64,000 nt of DNA, taken from NCBI RefSeq assembly GCF_013404595.1, contig NZ_JABVAX010000001.1, forward strand, positions 310,001-374,000. Direction: 5' to 3'. Below are positions 46,466-54,734 of this stretch, piece after piece. Position numbers and translations under genes: made by a program. The notes under the pieces were generated by a model, which was given only the letters and a program-made list of their open reading frames with translations, was not told the origin of the DNA and did not search any database. This stretch comes from Jannaschia marina (GTDB taxonomy: Bacteria > Pseudomonadota > Alphaproteobacteria > Rhodobacterales > Rhodobacteraceae). How positions within the stretch are numbered: the stretch's first letter is position 1; each line of letters opens with the position of its first letter.

Positions 46466-46516
46466 CGAGGGGCCAGCCCCTCGCGCCGCGACCCCTTGCG
46501 AGGGGCCAGCCCCTCG
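46466..46516. repeat. Twice-repeated palindrome between convergent genes
   Basis: CGAGGGGCCAGCCCCTCG occurs at 46466-46483 and again at 46499-46516; each copy is a self-complementary hairpin (CGAGGGG / CCCCTCG around CCAG-type centre). The stretch that follows, CCCCGGAGTATTTCCGGCA, resembles an intergenic element seen repeatedly at gene ends in Rhodobacterales. It sits between the convergent thiolase and gamma-glutamyltransferase genes and may act as a two-way terminator. Confidence 0.7.
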
Positions 46517-46551
46517 AGCTCCCCGGAGTATTTCCGGCAGGAAGAAAGGGC

Positions 46552-48129
46552 TCAGTAGCCCAGGGCGCAGCCGTCCTTGCGGGGGTCGGAGGCGCCTTCG
46601 AGGTAGCCGCTCGCGTCGATGCGGATCGCCTGTGCGCCCCCAATCGGCGTGTCGGGGATCCGGACGTCATGGCCCATCGCGTAGAGCTCGGCACGCACGC
46701 TGTCGGAATAGCCGCGCTCGACCTTCAGAACGCCGCCATCGGCAAAGCTGCGCGGCGCGTCGATTGCGGTTTGTGCATCCATGCCGAAATCCACCATGTT
46801 CGACAGGAAGCGGTGGTGGCCGTTCGGCTGATAGGCCCCGCCCATCACGCCGAAGGGCATCGTGACCCGGCCTGCCTCGCGCAGAATTCCGGGAATGATC
46901 GTGTGCATGGGCCGCTTGCCCGGGCCCATCTCGTTCGGGTGCCACCGCTCCAGCGTGAAGCCCGCGCCGCGGTTCTGCATCAGGATGCCGAACCTGTCGG
47001 AGGCGATGCCCGATCCGAAGCTATGGAAGATCGAGTAGATGAGCGAGACCGCGAGGCGGTCGCGGTCGACCACGGTGATATAGATCGTATCCTTGTGGAC
47101 GGCCTCGGTCAGCGGGGCCGCGGCGGCCATGGCCCGCTTCGGGTTGATGAGATCGGCAAGCCGCGCGGCCGTTTCGGGGGCCAGCATGTGGTCGAGACGG
47201 GCGGTGTGATCTGGGTCCGCCAGAAGGCGGTTGCGCGCATCGTAGGCGAGTTTCGCGGCCTCCGCCTCGATATGCGCGCGACGGGCCCCGACCGGATCCA
47301 TCGCCGGAATGTCGAACCGGGCGAGGATGTTGTTCATCAGGATCGCCGTCGCGCCCTGGCCGTTCGGGGGATGCTCGACGAGCTCGATGCCCTTGTAGGG
47401 ACTGGCGATCGGATCGGTCCAGTCGCTGCGCACGGCCGCGAAATCCTCCGCGGTGTGAACACCGCCCATGGCGCGAAGGCTCCTGACCATGTCCTCGGCC
47501 ACCTCGCCGTCGTAGAAGCCGGCACGGCCCTCGGCCGCGATCCGGCGCAGCACATCGGCCTGGCCGGGCAGGGCGAAGCGGTGACCCGGCGCGGGTGCGC
47601 TGCCGTCCACGAGGTAGAGGTCGCGCGCGCCGCCTTGCAGGGTGTCTACGGCCTCGGTCCAGTCGAAGGCGACGCGCGGGGCGACCGGTACGCCGGTCTC
47701 GAAATAGGGAACGAGCGGTCCCAGCGTGTCTTCGAGGCCGAGCGCGCCGTAGCTTTCGGACAGGGTGCAGAAGGCGTCGACGGCACCCGGCACGGTGACG
47801 GCATCGGCGGACGTCAGCGGGACGGCTGCAAGGCCCTGGGCCCGGAGCCTTTGGGCCGAGGACGCGGCGGGCGCGCGGCCGGAGCCGTTGAGCGCGCGCA
47901 CGTCGTCGCTGCCCGCGGGTGAGATGAGCGCGAAGGCGTCGCCGCCGAGACCGGTCATCTGAGGTTCGCAGAGGCCAAGGATGACGGCTCCGGCAATGGC
48001 TGCGTCGACGGCATTGCCGCCGCGGGCAAGGGTGTCGAGGGCGATCTTGGCCCCGAGAGGATGCGAGGTGGCGCACATCCCCTCCGTCGCGAGGACGGGA
48101 GAGCGGCCGGGGCGGTGGAAGTCGCGCAT
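46552..48129 (-). CDS. Gamma-glutamyltransferase family protein
   Basis: This 525-residue protein belongs to the gamma-glutamyltranspeptidase family of self-cleaving hydrolases that act on glutathione or related gamma-glutamyl compounds. It has GGNAVDAAIAGAVILGLCEP and MTGLGGDAF at the start, and the probable nucleophile T348 in KDTIYITVVDRD at the start of the small subunit. No signal peptide is seen, so it is probably cytoplasmic. AAGGAG precedes the ATG at 48129; the longer open frame upstream has no family match. Confidence 0.9.
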   Translation of the reverse strand: MRDFHRPGRSPVLATEGMCATSHPLGAKIALDTLARGGNAVDAAIAGAVILGLCEPQMTGLGGDAFALISPAGSDDVRALNGSGRAPAASSAQRLRAQGLAAVPLTSADAVTVPGAVDAFCTLSESYGALGLEDTLGPLVPYFETGVPVAPRVAFDWTEAVDTLQGGARDLYLVDGSAPAPGHRFALPGQADVLRRIAAEGRAGFYDGEVAEDMVRSLRAMGGVHTAEDFAAVRSDWTDPIASPYKGIELVEHPPNGQGATAILMNNILARFDIPAMDPVGARRAHIEAEAAKLAYDARNRLLADPDHTARLDHMLAPETAARLADLINPKRAMAAAAPLTEAVHKDTIYITVVDRDRLAVSLIYSIFHSFGSGIASDRFGILMQNRGAGFTLERWHPNEMGPGKRPMHTIIPGILREAGRVTMPFGVMGGAYQPNGHHRFLSNMVDFGMDAQTAIDAPRSFADGGVLKVERGYSDSVRAELYAMGHDVRIPDTPIGGAQAIRIDASGYLEGASDPRKDGCALGY

Positions 48130-48583
48130 CGAAGCTCCTTGGCTGATGCGGTCGAGCCTAAGCCGCGGTGGCGTAAAGTCACCCCCCCGACCGGCATCTC
48201 GGACGGACAACTTCGGTCGGGCGCCGGGGCATCGCGGTCGGCGCGGACTGCCAGTGGCTCGCGGCGCGGGACGGGACGTCGAAGCTGTCGGCCGGGATGG
48301 CTGCGGCGGTATCGGAACGAACGGTCCGGTCCGGGTTGTCATCCTGGCCCGGCGCGCGGCCTCGACGTCGAAGGACGTAAGCTTGGGGGCTGTCGCGCCG
48401 ACGCCGAGGGCGGCCATATGCAGCCACGGTTCCAGTTTGCTTCGGGTCCCCGGCGGTTCGATGCGGATTTCGGGACAGCCGAATGGCGCTTCGTCGAGGT
48501 GTTGGAAACAACGATAGGGGATCGGGCGGGCATGTCGCGATTGGCCTTAGCTCTGCCCGGTGCGATCCTCGGGCGGTTCCGTG
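48130..48583. other. Intergenic region of about 450 bases, no supported gene
   Basis: The stretch lies between the start of the gamma-glutamyltransferase gene and the end of the RsbW-like gene. Open frames occur on both strands, including one of 63 codons at 48418-48609, but none has a family signature or a clear ribosome site. The gamma-glutamyltransferase promoter should be here. Confidence 0.5.
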
Positions 48584-49042
48584 TCAGGCGGCGCAGACCG
48601 AGAAGCTGAGCCGGTTCCGGCCCCGCTCGCGTTCGTAGATCATGTCGTCCACGAGAGCATGGATGATGAACCAACCGAACCCGCCCTCGGGCAGGTCGTC
48701 GATGGTGGTACCCATCTCAGGCAGATCCGCGGATGTGAGAAGCCAGGGTGGCAGGGCACGGCCCGAATCGACCGTTTCCACGTGCAACCCGTCCGGCCTC
48801 GGGCAGATTACCAAGTCGACATCGCCCCGTCCGTCGGGGACGGCGTGTTCCGCAATGTTGTTGAGCACCTCACCCAGAACGACCGTGACCTTCTCGCGCA
48901 GATCCGGAGCGATGCCGCAGGCAGCGAAGAAGCGGCTGAGATCGGCGAGTTGCCGGCTGATCGCTTCCGGCGTGGCCGGGAAACGATGGCGGATTTCGCC
49001 CTCCGGCTGACCCGGGAGAGACGACAGGCGATCCCCGCTCAT
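48584..49042 (-). CDS. RsbW-like anti-sigma/serine kinase ATPase
   Basis: This 152-residue protein is a small GHKL ATPase like RsbW/SpoIIAB. The N-box is VVLGEVLNNIAEHAV (about residues 54-68) and the G-box region is GGFGWFIIHALVDDMIYERE. Such proteins bind a sigma factor or another target and phosphorylate a STAS partner. Its start overlaps the stop of the STAS gene by four bases, so the two form a pair. No PP2C phosphatase or sigma factor gene is adjacent. Confidence 0.88.
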   Translation of the reverse strand: MSGDRLSSLPGQPEGEIRHRFPATPEAISRQLADLSRFFAACGIAPDLREKVTVVLGEVLNNIAEHAVPDGRGDVDLVICPRPDGLHVETVDSGRALPPWLLTSADLPEMGTTIDDLPEGGFGWFIIHALVDDMIYERERGRNRLSFSVCAA

Positions 49043-49425
49043 GCCGCGGTCTGGTCCGGGCCGCCGGCGGCGCAGTTCGGCAACGCGTCATGCAGGACGA
49101 AAATCTGATCCATACGGGTCAGGGCGAGAACCTTGCGGACGGCGTCGCCGCAACGCGCCAGTTCCAGCCGGCGCCCCCCGCCGAGGGCCTTCATGATCGC
49201 CACGAGGGCGCCGAGACCGCTGCTGTCGAGGAATTCGACCCGGTGCATGTCGAGCATGACACGCCCCGTGCCGGCCTGCGCGTGCTGGCGGACCTGTTCC
49301 TTGAAGGCCATGGAGGCCGCGGCGTCGAGGCGCGGAAGCTCGACCGTGACGAGAAGGAGGGCGGGGTCGCCGGTGTCGATGGTGATCAAGGCGCGCTCCG
49401 ATCGGTGATCCGCCGTGCCAGGCAC
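49039..49425 (-). CDS. STAS domain anti-anti-sigma factor
   Basis: This protein of about 128 residues has a STAS domain with the phosphorylation-site loop EFLDSSGLGALVAI (S68/S69). Unphosphorylated STAS proteins titrate the partner kinase away from its target. It overlaps the RsbW-like gene as a translationally coupled unit. The start is uncertain, since the first 12 residues are not conserved-looking. It is divergent from the thiolase gene at 49506. Confidence 0.87.
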   Translation of the reverse strand: MPGTADHRSERALITIDTGDPALLLVTVELPRLDAAASMAFKEQVRQHAQAGTGRVMLDMHRVEFLDSSGLGALVAIMKALGGGRRLELARCGDAVRKVLALTRMDQIFVLHDALPNCAAGGPDQTAA

Positions 49426-49505
49426 TGGCGCAGCTTGTGTTCAGGTGCCAGATTGCCACCCGGAAGATTACCAGAGCGTGAATCGAGCCAGGGAGATTGC
49501 CTAAA

Positions 49506-50684
49506 ATGAAAGACGTGGTGATTGCCGGTGCGAAGCGGACGCCGATGGGCGGTTTTCAGGGCGTGCTTGCGGGCGCGACGGCGGCCGAACTCGGGGGTGC
49601 GGCCATCGCGGCCGCGCTCGACGATGCGGGGCTTGCGCCCGAGCGGGTGGAAGAACTCCTGATGGGATGCGTCCTGCCGGCCGGTCAGGGCCAGGCCCCG
49701 GCGCGGCAGGCGGGGTTCCATGCCGGTCTGCCCAAGGAGGTGCCGGCGACCACGCTCAACAAGATGTGCGGCTCGGGGATGAAGGCGGCGATGATGGCGC
49801 ACGACCAGATCGCGCTCGGCCAGACCGGCGTGATGGTGGCGGGCGGCATGGAGTCGATGACGAATGCGCCCTACCTCATGCCGGCGATGCGCGGCGGCGC
49901 GCGGATCGGGCACCAGCGCGCCGTCGACCACATGTTCCTCGATGGGCTCGAGGATGCCTACGACAAGGGCCGCCTGATGGGCACCTTCGCCGAGGATTGC
50001 GCCGAAGCATATCAGTTCACCCGCACCGCGCAGGACGACTATGCGCTCCGCTCGCTCAGCCGCGCGCAGGCGGCCATCGCTGACGGCGGTTTCGCGGCGG
50101 AAGTGGTACCTTACACGGTCACCGGCCGGAAGGGCGAGACGACGATCGCGGAGGACGAGCAACCGGGGAGCGCGCGGCCCGACAAGATCCCGCATCTGAA
50201 ACCGGCGTTCCGCAAGGACGGGACGGTGACGGCGGCCAATTCCTCCTCGATCTCGGACGGCGCGGCGGCGCTTCTCCTCATGTCGCGGGAGGCGGCCGAG
50301 GCCGAAGGCGCAAGGGTGCGGGCGCGGATCATGGGCCATGCCTCGCACGCGCAGGAGCCCGGGCTCTTCACGACCGCCCCCGTGCCGGCCGCGCGCAAGC
50401 TGATGGAGCGGCTGGGCTGGTCGGTCGGGGATGTGGACATCTGGGAAGTGAACGAGGCCTTCGCGGTCGTCCCCATGGCCTTCATGAAGGAGATGGGGCT
50501 GTCGCCCGATATCGTGAACGTCAATGGCGGGGCCTGCGCGCTCGGCCATCCGATCGGGGCGTCCGGCGCGAGGATCATCGTGACGCTCTTGCACGCGATG
50601 GAAGCGCGTGACGTCAAACGCGGGATCGCGGCGATCTGCATCGGCGGCGGCGAGGGCACGGCCATCGCGCTGGAGCGCCCGTGA
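49506..50684 (+). CDS. Acetyl-CoA C-acyltransferase (thiolase)
   Basis: This 392-residue thiolase has the active cysteine in LNKMCGSGMKAAMMA, VNEAFAVVPMAFM, GHPIGASGARI and the second cysteine in ICIGGGEGTAIALE. It is a second thiolase in this window, only moderately similar to the one at 45284-46459. The ATG at 49506 (MKDVVIAG) is preferred to the TTG at 49497. It stands first in a run of plus-strand genes. Confidence 0.92.
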   Translation: MKDVVIAGAKRTPMGGFQGVLAGATAAELGGAAIAAALDDAGLAPERVEELLMGCVLPAGQGQAPARQAGFHAGLPKEVPATTLNKMCGSGMKAAMMAHDQIALGQTGVMVAGGMESMTNAPYLMPAMRGGARIGHQRAVDHMFLDGLEDAYDKGRLMGTFAEDCAEAYQFTRTAQDDYALRSLSRAQAAIADGGFAAEVVPYTVTGRKGETTIAEDEQPGSARPDKIPHLKPAFRKDGTVTAANSSSISDGAAALLLMSREAAEAEGARVRARIMGHASHAQEPGLFTTAPVPAARKLMERLGWSVGDVDIWEVNEAFAVVPMAFMKEMGLSPDIVNVNGGACALGHPIGASGARIIVTLLHAMEARDVKRGIAAICIGGGEGTAIALERP

Positions 50685-50700
50685 GGCCGGGCCCCGCGGC

Positions 50701-50743
50701 ATCTCCGTTCGAACGGAGATGCACCTGCGTCCGAACGCAGGTG
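50701..50743. repeat. Two tandem hairpins before the fRMsr gene
   Basis: Bases 50701-50720 are a perfect 20-base palindrome with centre CGTTCGAACG. Bases 50722-50730 and 50735-50743 pair as perfect nine-base arms around CCGA. Both share a CGT(T/C)CGAACG core. They lie between a thiolase stop and the fRMsr ATG nine bases later, so they could end thiolase transcription or affect fRMsr translation. No T-run follows. Confidence 0.65.
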
Positions 50744-50751
50744 TTCCAGGC

Positions 50752-51201
50752 ATGACGGTCGACTATCCCGCGCTGCACCGCACGATCGCGAGCCTGACCG
50801 AGGGCGAGGACGACACCGTCGCGCTCATGGCCACGGTCGCCTGCGAGGTGCATCACGCCGACGACCGCTTCGACTGGACGGGGTTCTATCGCGTGACAGG
50901 CCCCGAGATGCTCAAGATTGGCCCCTACCAGGGCGGGCACGGCTGCCTGCAGATCCCGTTCGCGCGCGGCGTCTGCGGGGCCTGCGCGACGAGCGGCGAA
51001 GCGCAGCTCGTGCCGGACGTGGATGCCTTCCCGGGCCACATCGCCTGCGCCTCCTCGACCCGCTCGGAACTGGTGCTGCCGGTCTTCGGGGCGGACGGCG
51101 CGCTGATCGCCGTCTTCGACATCGACAGCGATCGTCCCGCCGCCTTCACGCCGGAAGACGAACGCGAACTCTCCGCGATGCTGCGCGCGGTCTTCGCATG
51201 A
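50752..51201 (+). CDS. Free methionine-(R)-sulfoxide reductase, GAF domain
   Basis: This 149-residue GAF-domain protein matches fRMsr, which reduces free methionine-R-sulfoxide. The three catalytic-region cysteines C65, C75 and C99 keep the 10 and 24 residue spacing of E. coli C84, C94 and C118, within GPYQGGHGCLQIPFARGVCG and VDAFPGHIACAS. Its stop overlaps the MOSC gene start by four bases. Confidence 0.92.
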   Translation: MTVDYPALHRTIASLTEGEDDTVALMATVACEVHHADDRFDWTGFYRVTGPEMLKIGPYQGGHGCLQIPFARGVCGACATSGEAQLVPDVDAFPGHIACASSTRSELVLPVFGADGALIAVFDIDSDRPAAFTPEDERELSAMLRAVFA

Positions 51202-51692
51202 GGCCGCTTGCCGAGCTCATGGCGACGCACGCCCGCGCCGGGCGCATCGACTGGATCGGGGTGCGGGCGGCGCGCCGGGCCGCGATGGTGCCGCTCCGGC
51301 TGGCGCAGGTGACGCAGGCCGGCCTCGCTGGCGATCATGCGCGCGCCGGCAAACGGGCGGTGACACTGATCCAGGGGGAACACCTGCCGGTGATCGCGGA
51401 TCTCTGCGACGGGGCGGCGACGCCCGAGGCCCTTCGGCGCAATCTCGTCGTCTCGGGGATCAACCTCGCCGCTCTGAAGGGGCGCGCGGTGCGCCTCGGG
51501 ATGTCAGTGATCGAGATAACCGGCCCCTGTGCGCCCTGCTCCCGGATGGAGGAGACGCTGGGGGTGGGCGGCTACTTCGCGGTGCGCCACCACGGCGGCT
51601 GGTGCGCCCGGGTGGTCGACGGGGGCGAGGTCAAACTCGGGGACGCGGTGGAGCCGGAAGGCGACGTTTTGCGTCCTGGTACGCCCGAATGA
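51198..51692 (+). CDS. MOSC domain protein
   Basis: This 164-residue protein has a MOSC domain, related to the C-terminal domain of molybdenum cofactor sulfurases: GLAGDHARAGKRAVTLIQGEHL, the RRNLVVSGINL segment and the conserved cysteine in GPCAPCSRMEE. MOSC proteins carry or transfer sulfur or bind molybdopterin; the substrate here is unknown. It overlaps fRMsr upstream and the GNAT gene downstream by four bases each. Confidence 0.88.
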   Translation: MRPLAELMATHARAGRIDWIGVRAARRAAMVPLRLAQVTQAGLAGDHARAGKRAVTLIQGEHLPVIADLCDGAATPEALRRNLVVSGINLAALKGRAVRLGMSVIEITGPCAPCSRMEETLGVGGYFAVRHHGGWCARVVDGGEVKLGDAVEPEGDVLRPGTPE

Positions 51693-52195
51693 TCCTGCGT
51701 GCCGCGACCGAAGCCGACCGGGCCGCGATCGTCGCGCTGCACCTCGCCTCCTGGCAGGACAGCTACGGCATCGAACTGCCCGAGGCCGTGCTGCGCGACG
51801 TCCTGCCGGGATACCTGGCCGAGAAATGGGCCCCGCGTGTCTTCGCGCCGCCGATGCTGACGCTCGTCGCGGAGGGGGACGCGGGGCTTGCCGGGTTCGT
51901 CTGTGTCCTGACTGCCGAGGCCCCGCCGCTCATCGACAACCTGCACGTCCATCCGGGGCTGCGCGGCCGCGGGCTCGGCGCACGGCTTCTGGCGGCGGCG
52001 CGTGCGGGCGTGGCCGATGCGGGCTTCGACGAGGTGGAACTGACCGTGCTGGAGCGCAACACGCGCGCCCATGCGTTCTACCTCGCGCAGGGCGGGCGCG
52101 ACCTAGGGGCGAAGCCGGATCTGCTGGTCGGCCACCCGGTCACCGTGCGACGCATCCGCTTCGCGTCCGGGCAGGGTTCAAACCCCGCAGAATAG
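51689..52195 (+). CDS. GNAT family N-acetyltransferase
   Basis: This 168-residue protein has the GNAT fold: ILRAATEADRAAIVALHLASW at the start, LHVHPGLRGRGLGARLLAAA as the acetyl-CoA binding motif A, and VLERNTRAHAFYLAQGGRDLG as motif B. The acceptor is unknown. It is coupled to the MOSC gene and followed by pheT after 37 bases. Confidence 0.87.
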   Translation: MILRAATEADRAAIVALHLASWQDSYGIELPEAVLRDVLPGYLAEKWAPRVFAPPMLTLVAEGDAGLAGFVCVLTAEAPPLIDNLHVHPGLRGRGLGARLLAAARAGVADAGFDEVELTVLERNTRAHAFYLAQGGRDLGAKPDLLVGHPVTVRRIRFASGQGSNPAE

Positions 52196-52232
52196 AGGGT
52201 ATGCGGGCGCAAACATCCGATAGGCGCGCGAC

Positions 52233-54626
52233 ATGAAATTCACCCTCTCCTGGCTGAAACATCACCTCGACACTTCCGCCTCCGTGGCCGAGATCGCCGA
52301 GACGCTGACGGACCTCGGCCTCGAGGTCGAGGGCGTGGAGGACCGGGGCGCGGCGCTCGACGCCTTCACCATCGGCAAGGTGGTGAGCGCGGAGAAGCAC
52401 CCGGATGCCGACCGCCTGCGCGTCTGTCAGGTAGAGACGGACGAGGGCGTGCAGCAGATCATCTGCGGGGCTCCGAACGCGCGGGAGGGGATCACGGTCG
52501 TCGTCGCCAAGCCCGGAGTCTACGTGCCGGGCATCGACACGACGATCGGGGTCGGCAAGATACGCGGGATCGAGAGCTTCGGCATGATGGCCTCCGAGCG
52601 GGAGCTGGAGCTGTCGGAGGAGCATGACGGCATCATCGAGCTGCCCTCGGGCGAGGTGGGTCAGCGCTTCACCGACTGGCTGGCCCAGAACGACCCGGCC
52701 AAGGTGGACCCGGTGATCGAGATCGCAATCACGCCGAACCGGCCCGACGCGCTTGGCGTGCGGGGCGTCGCGCGCGACCTGGCGGCGCGGGGGCTCGGCG
52801 TGCTGAAGGATGTGCCGACGCCGGTGATCGAGGGCAGCTACGAGAGCCCCGTCGCGGTCTCCATCGACGACGACACGGCCGATGGCTGCCCCGTCTTCTG
52901 CCTGCGGATGATCCGGGGCGTGAAGAATGGGCCGAGCCCAGACTGGCTGCAGGATCAGCTGCGTGCGATCGGGCTCCGGCCGATCAACTTCTTCGTGGAT
53001 GTGACGAACTGGTTCACCTATGATCTGAACCGGCCGCTTCACGTCTTCGATGCCGACAAGGTAACGGGCGACCTGCGGGTGCATCGCGCCAAGGGCGGCG
53101 AGGAGATCGTCGCGCTGGACGACAAGACCTACATCCTGCCCGAAGGCGCGATGGTCATCTCGGACGATAGCGAGGTCGAGAGCATCGCCGGCATCATGGG
53201 CGGAGCCGCGACCGGCGTGAGCGAGGAGACGGTGAACGTTCTCGTGGAGAGCGCCTTCTGGGATCATGTGCAGATCGCGATGGCCGGGCGGGCGATGAAG
53301 ATCCACTCGGATGCCCGCTACCGCTTCGAGCGCGGCGTCGACCCTGCCTTCACGCCCGAGGGGCTGGACCATGCCTGCCGGATGATCCTCGATCACGCGG
53401 GCGGCGAGGTGTCGGAGATGGTCGTCGCGGGCGCGGTCCCGGACGTGAGCCGGGCCTACAAGCTGGACACCAAGCGCATCGAGAGCCTCGTCGGCATGGA
53501 GATCCCGGCCGAGACGCAGCGCGCGTCGCTGACGGCGCTCGGGTTCGTGCTCGAGGGCGACATGGCGCATGTCCCGTCGTGGCGCCCCGACGTGCAGGGA
53601 GAGGCCGATCTGGTGGAGGAAGTCGCGCGCATCGCGTCGCTGACGAAGCTGGAGGGCAAGCCGATGGTGCGGGCTCCCGGTATCCTGCGCCCCGTCCTGA
53701 CGCAGGCGCAGCAGAGGGAGCGCATGGCGCGGCGCACGGCGGCGGCGCTCGGGTACAACGAATGCGTGACCTACTCCTTCATCGACGAGGCCGCTGCCGC
53801 GCTCTTTGGCGGCGGCACCGAGGCGACCCGGCTCGAAAACCCGATTTCCTCGGACATGAGCCACATGCGGCCCGCGCTCCTGCCCGGTCTTCTGCAGGCG
53901 GCGGCCCGCAACCAGGCGCGGGGGCAGGCCGACATGGCGCTCTTCGAACTGGGCGCGGCCTTCCCCGGCGGCGAGCCGGGCGAGCAGCATCAGGAGGTCG
54001 CGGGGCTTCTAATCGGGCACACGGGGCCGAAATCCGTCCATGGCGACCGGCGTGCGGTCGACGTCTTCGACGCGAAGGCCGATGCGGAGGCCGTTCTGGC
54101 GGCGCTTGGCGCGCCCGCTAAGTCGCAGGTGATGCGCGGGGCGGCGGAGTGGTGGCATCCGGGCCGGTCGGGCCGGATCTGCCTCGGTCCGAAGAAGGCG
54201 CTGGCCGTTTTCGGTGAGATCCACCCGAAAGTGCTCAAGGCGATGGACGTGAAGGGGCCGGCGGTCGGCTTCACGATCTGGCCGGCCGAGGTGCCCGTCC
54301 CGAAGGCGCAGGGGACGTCGCGCGGGGCGCTGGCCCTCTCGGACCTTCAGGCGGTCGAGCGTGACTTCGCCTTCGTGGTCGACGCCAGGGTCGAGGTGCA
54401 GAAGCTCGTGCAAGCGGCGCAGGGCGCGGACAAGGCGCTCATCACCGAGGTGCGGGTCTTCGACGAGTTCATCGGCGGGTCGCTTGGCGAGGGCCGGAAA
54501 TCACTGGCGCTGACCGTGCGGTTGCAACCCACCGAGAAGACGCTGACCGACAAGGAGATCGAGGCCGTCTCGGCGAAGATCGTCGAGAAGGTCACGAAGG
54601 CGACCGGCGGCGAATTGCGCGGCTGA
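52233..54626 (+). CDS. pheT: Phenylalanyl-tRNA synthetase beta subunit
   Basis: This 797-residue protein forms the alpha2-beta2 synthetase with PheS. It starts MKFTLSWLKHHLDTSA. The tRNA-binding OB domain follows (about residues 40-150, HPDADRLRVCQVE and ICGAPNAREG), then B3/B4, B5 and a catalytic-like core, ending in the FDX-ACB anticodon domain (QAVERDFAFVVD). The pheS gene is not adjacent in this window and is expected elsewhere, or the pair is separated by this small-gene run. Confidence 0.96.
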   Translation: MKFTLSWLKHHLDTSASVAEIAETLTDLGLEVEGVEDRGAALDAFTIGKVVSAEKHPDADRLRVCQVETDEGVQQIICGAPNAREGITVVVAKPGVYVPGIDTTIGVGKIRGIESFGMMASERELELSEEHDGIIELPSGEVGQRFTDWLAQNDPAKVDPVIEIAITPNRPDALGVRGVARDLAARGLGVLKDVPTPVIEGSYESPVAVSIDDDTADGCPVFCLRMIRGVKNGPSPDWLQDQLRAIGLRPINFFVDVTNWFTYDLNRPLHVFDADKVTGDLRVHRAKGGEEIVALDDKTYILPEGAMVISDDSEVESIAGIMGGAATGVSEETVNVLVESAFWDHVQIAMAGRAMKIHSDARYRFERGVDPAFTPEGLDHACRMILDHAGGEVSEMVVAGAVPDVSRAYKLDTKRIESLVGMEIPAETQRASLTALGFVLEGDMAHVPSWRPDVQGEADLVEEVARIASLTKLEGKPMVRAPGILRPVLTQAQQRERMARRTAAALGYNECVTYSFIDEAAAALFGGGTEATRLENPISSDMSHMRPALLPGLLQAAARNQARGQADMALFELGAAFPGGEPGEQHQEVAGLLIGHTGPKSVHGDRRAVDVFDAKADAEAVLAALGAPAKSQVMRGAAEWWHPGRSGRICLGPKKALAVFGEIHPKVLKAMDVKGPAVGFTIWPAEVPVPKAQGTSRGALALSDLQAVERDFAFVVDARVEVQKLVQAAQGADKALITEVRVFDEFIGGSLGEGRKSLALTVRLQPTEKTLTDKEIEAVSAKIVEKVTKATGGELRG

Positions 54627-54643
54627 GAGGGTTCAGGCGTCCC

Positions 54644-54713
54644 GTCATCGTGGGGCTCGACCCGACGATCTCGGGCCCTTGCAAGAGATGGCCGGATCAA
54701 GTCCGACCATGAC
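54644..54713. repeat. Alphaproteobacterial REP-like palindrome, copy 1
   Basis: Two 29-base arms, 54644-54672 and 54685-54713, are imperfect inverted copies, starting GTCATCGTGG and ending CCATGAC. The centre contains GATCAAGTCCG, as in the widespread GTCATCCCCGG...ATCAAGTCCGGGGATGAC elements of alphaproteobacteria. It lies between the convergent pheT and CoA-ligase genes. A second copy is at 56478-56544. Confidence 0.75.
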
Positions 54714-54734
54714 CCCAAGAAAGAGCGGCGCGCC

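Noticed and set aside
48130..48417. An N-terminal extension of the gamma-glutamyltransferase
   Set aside because: The added residues are Arg/Pro-rich with no family match, and AAGGAG precedes the ATG at 48129.
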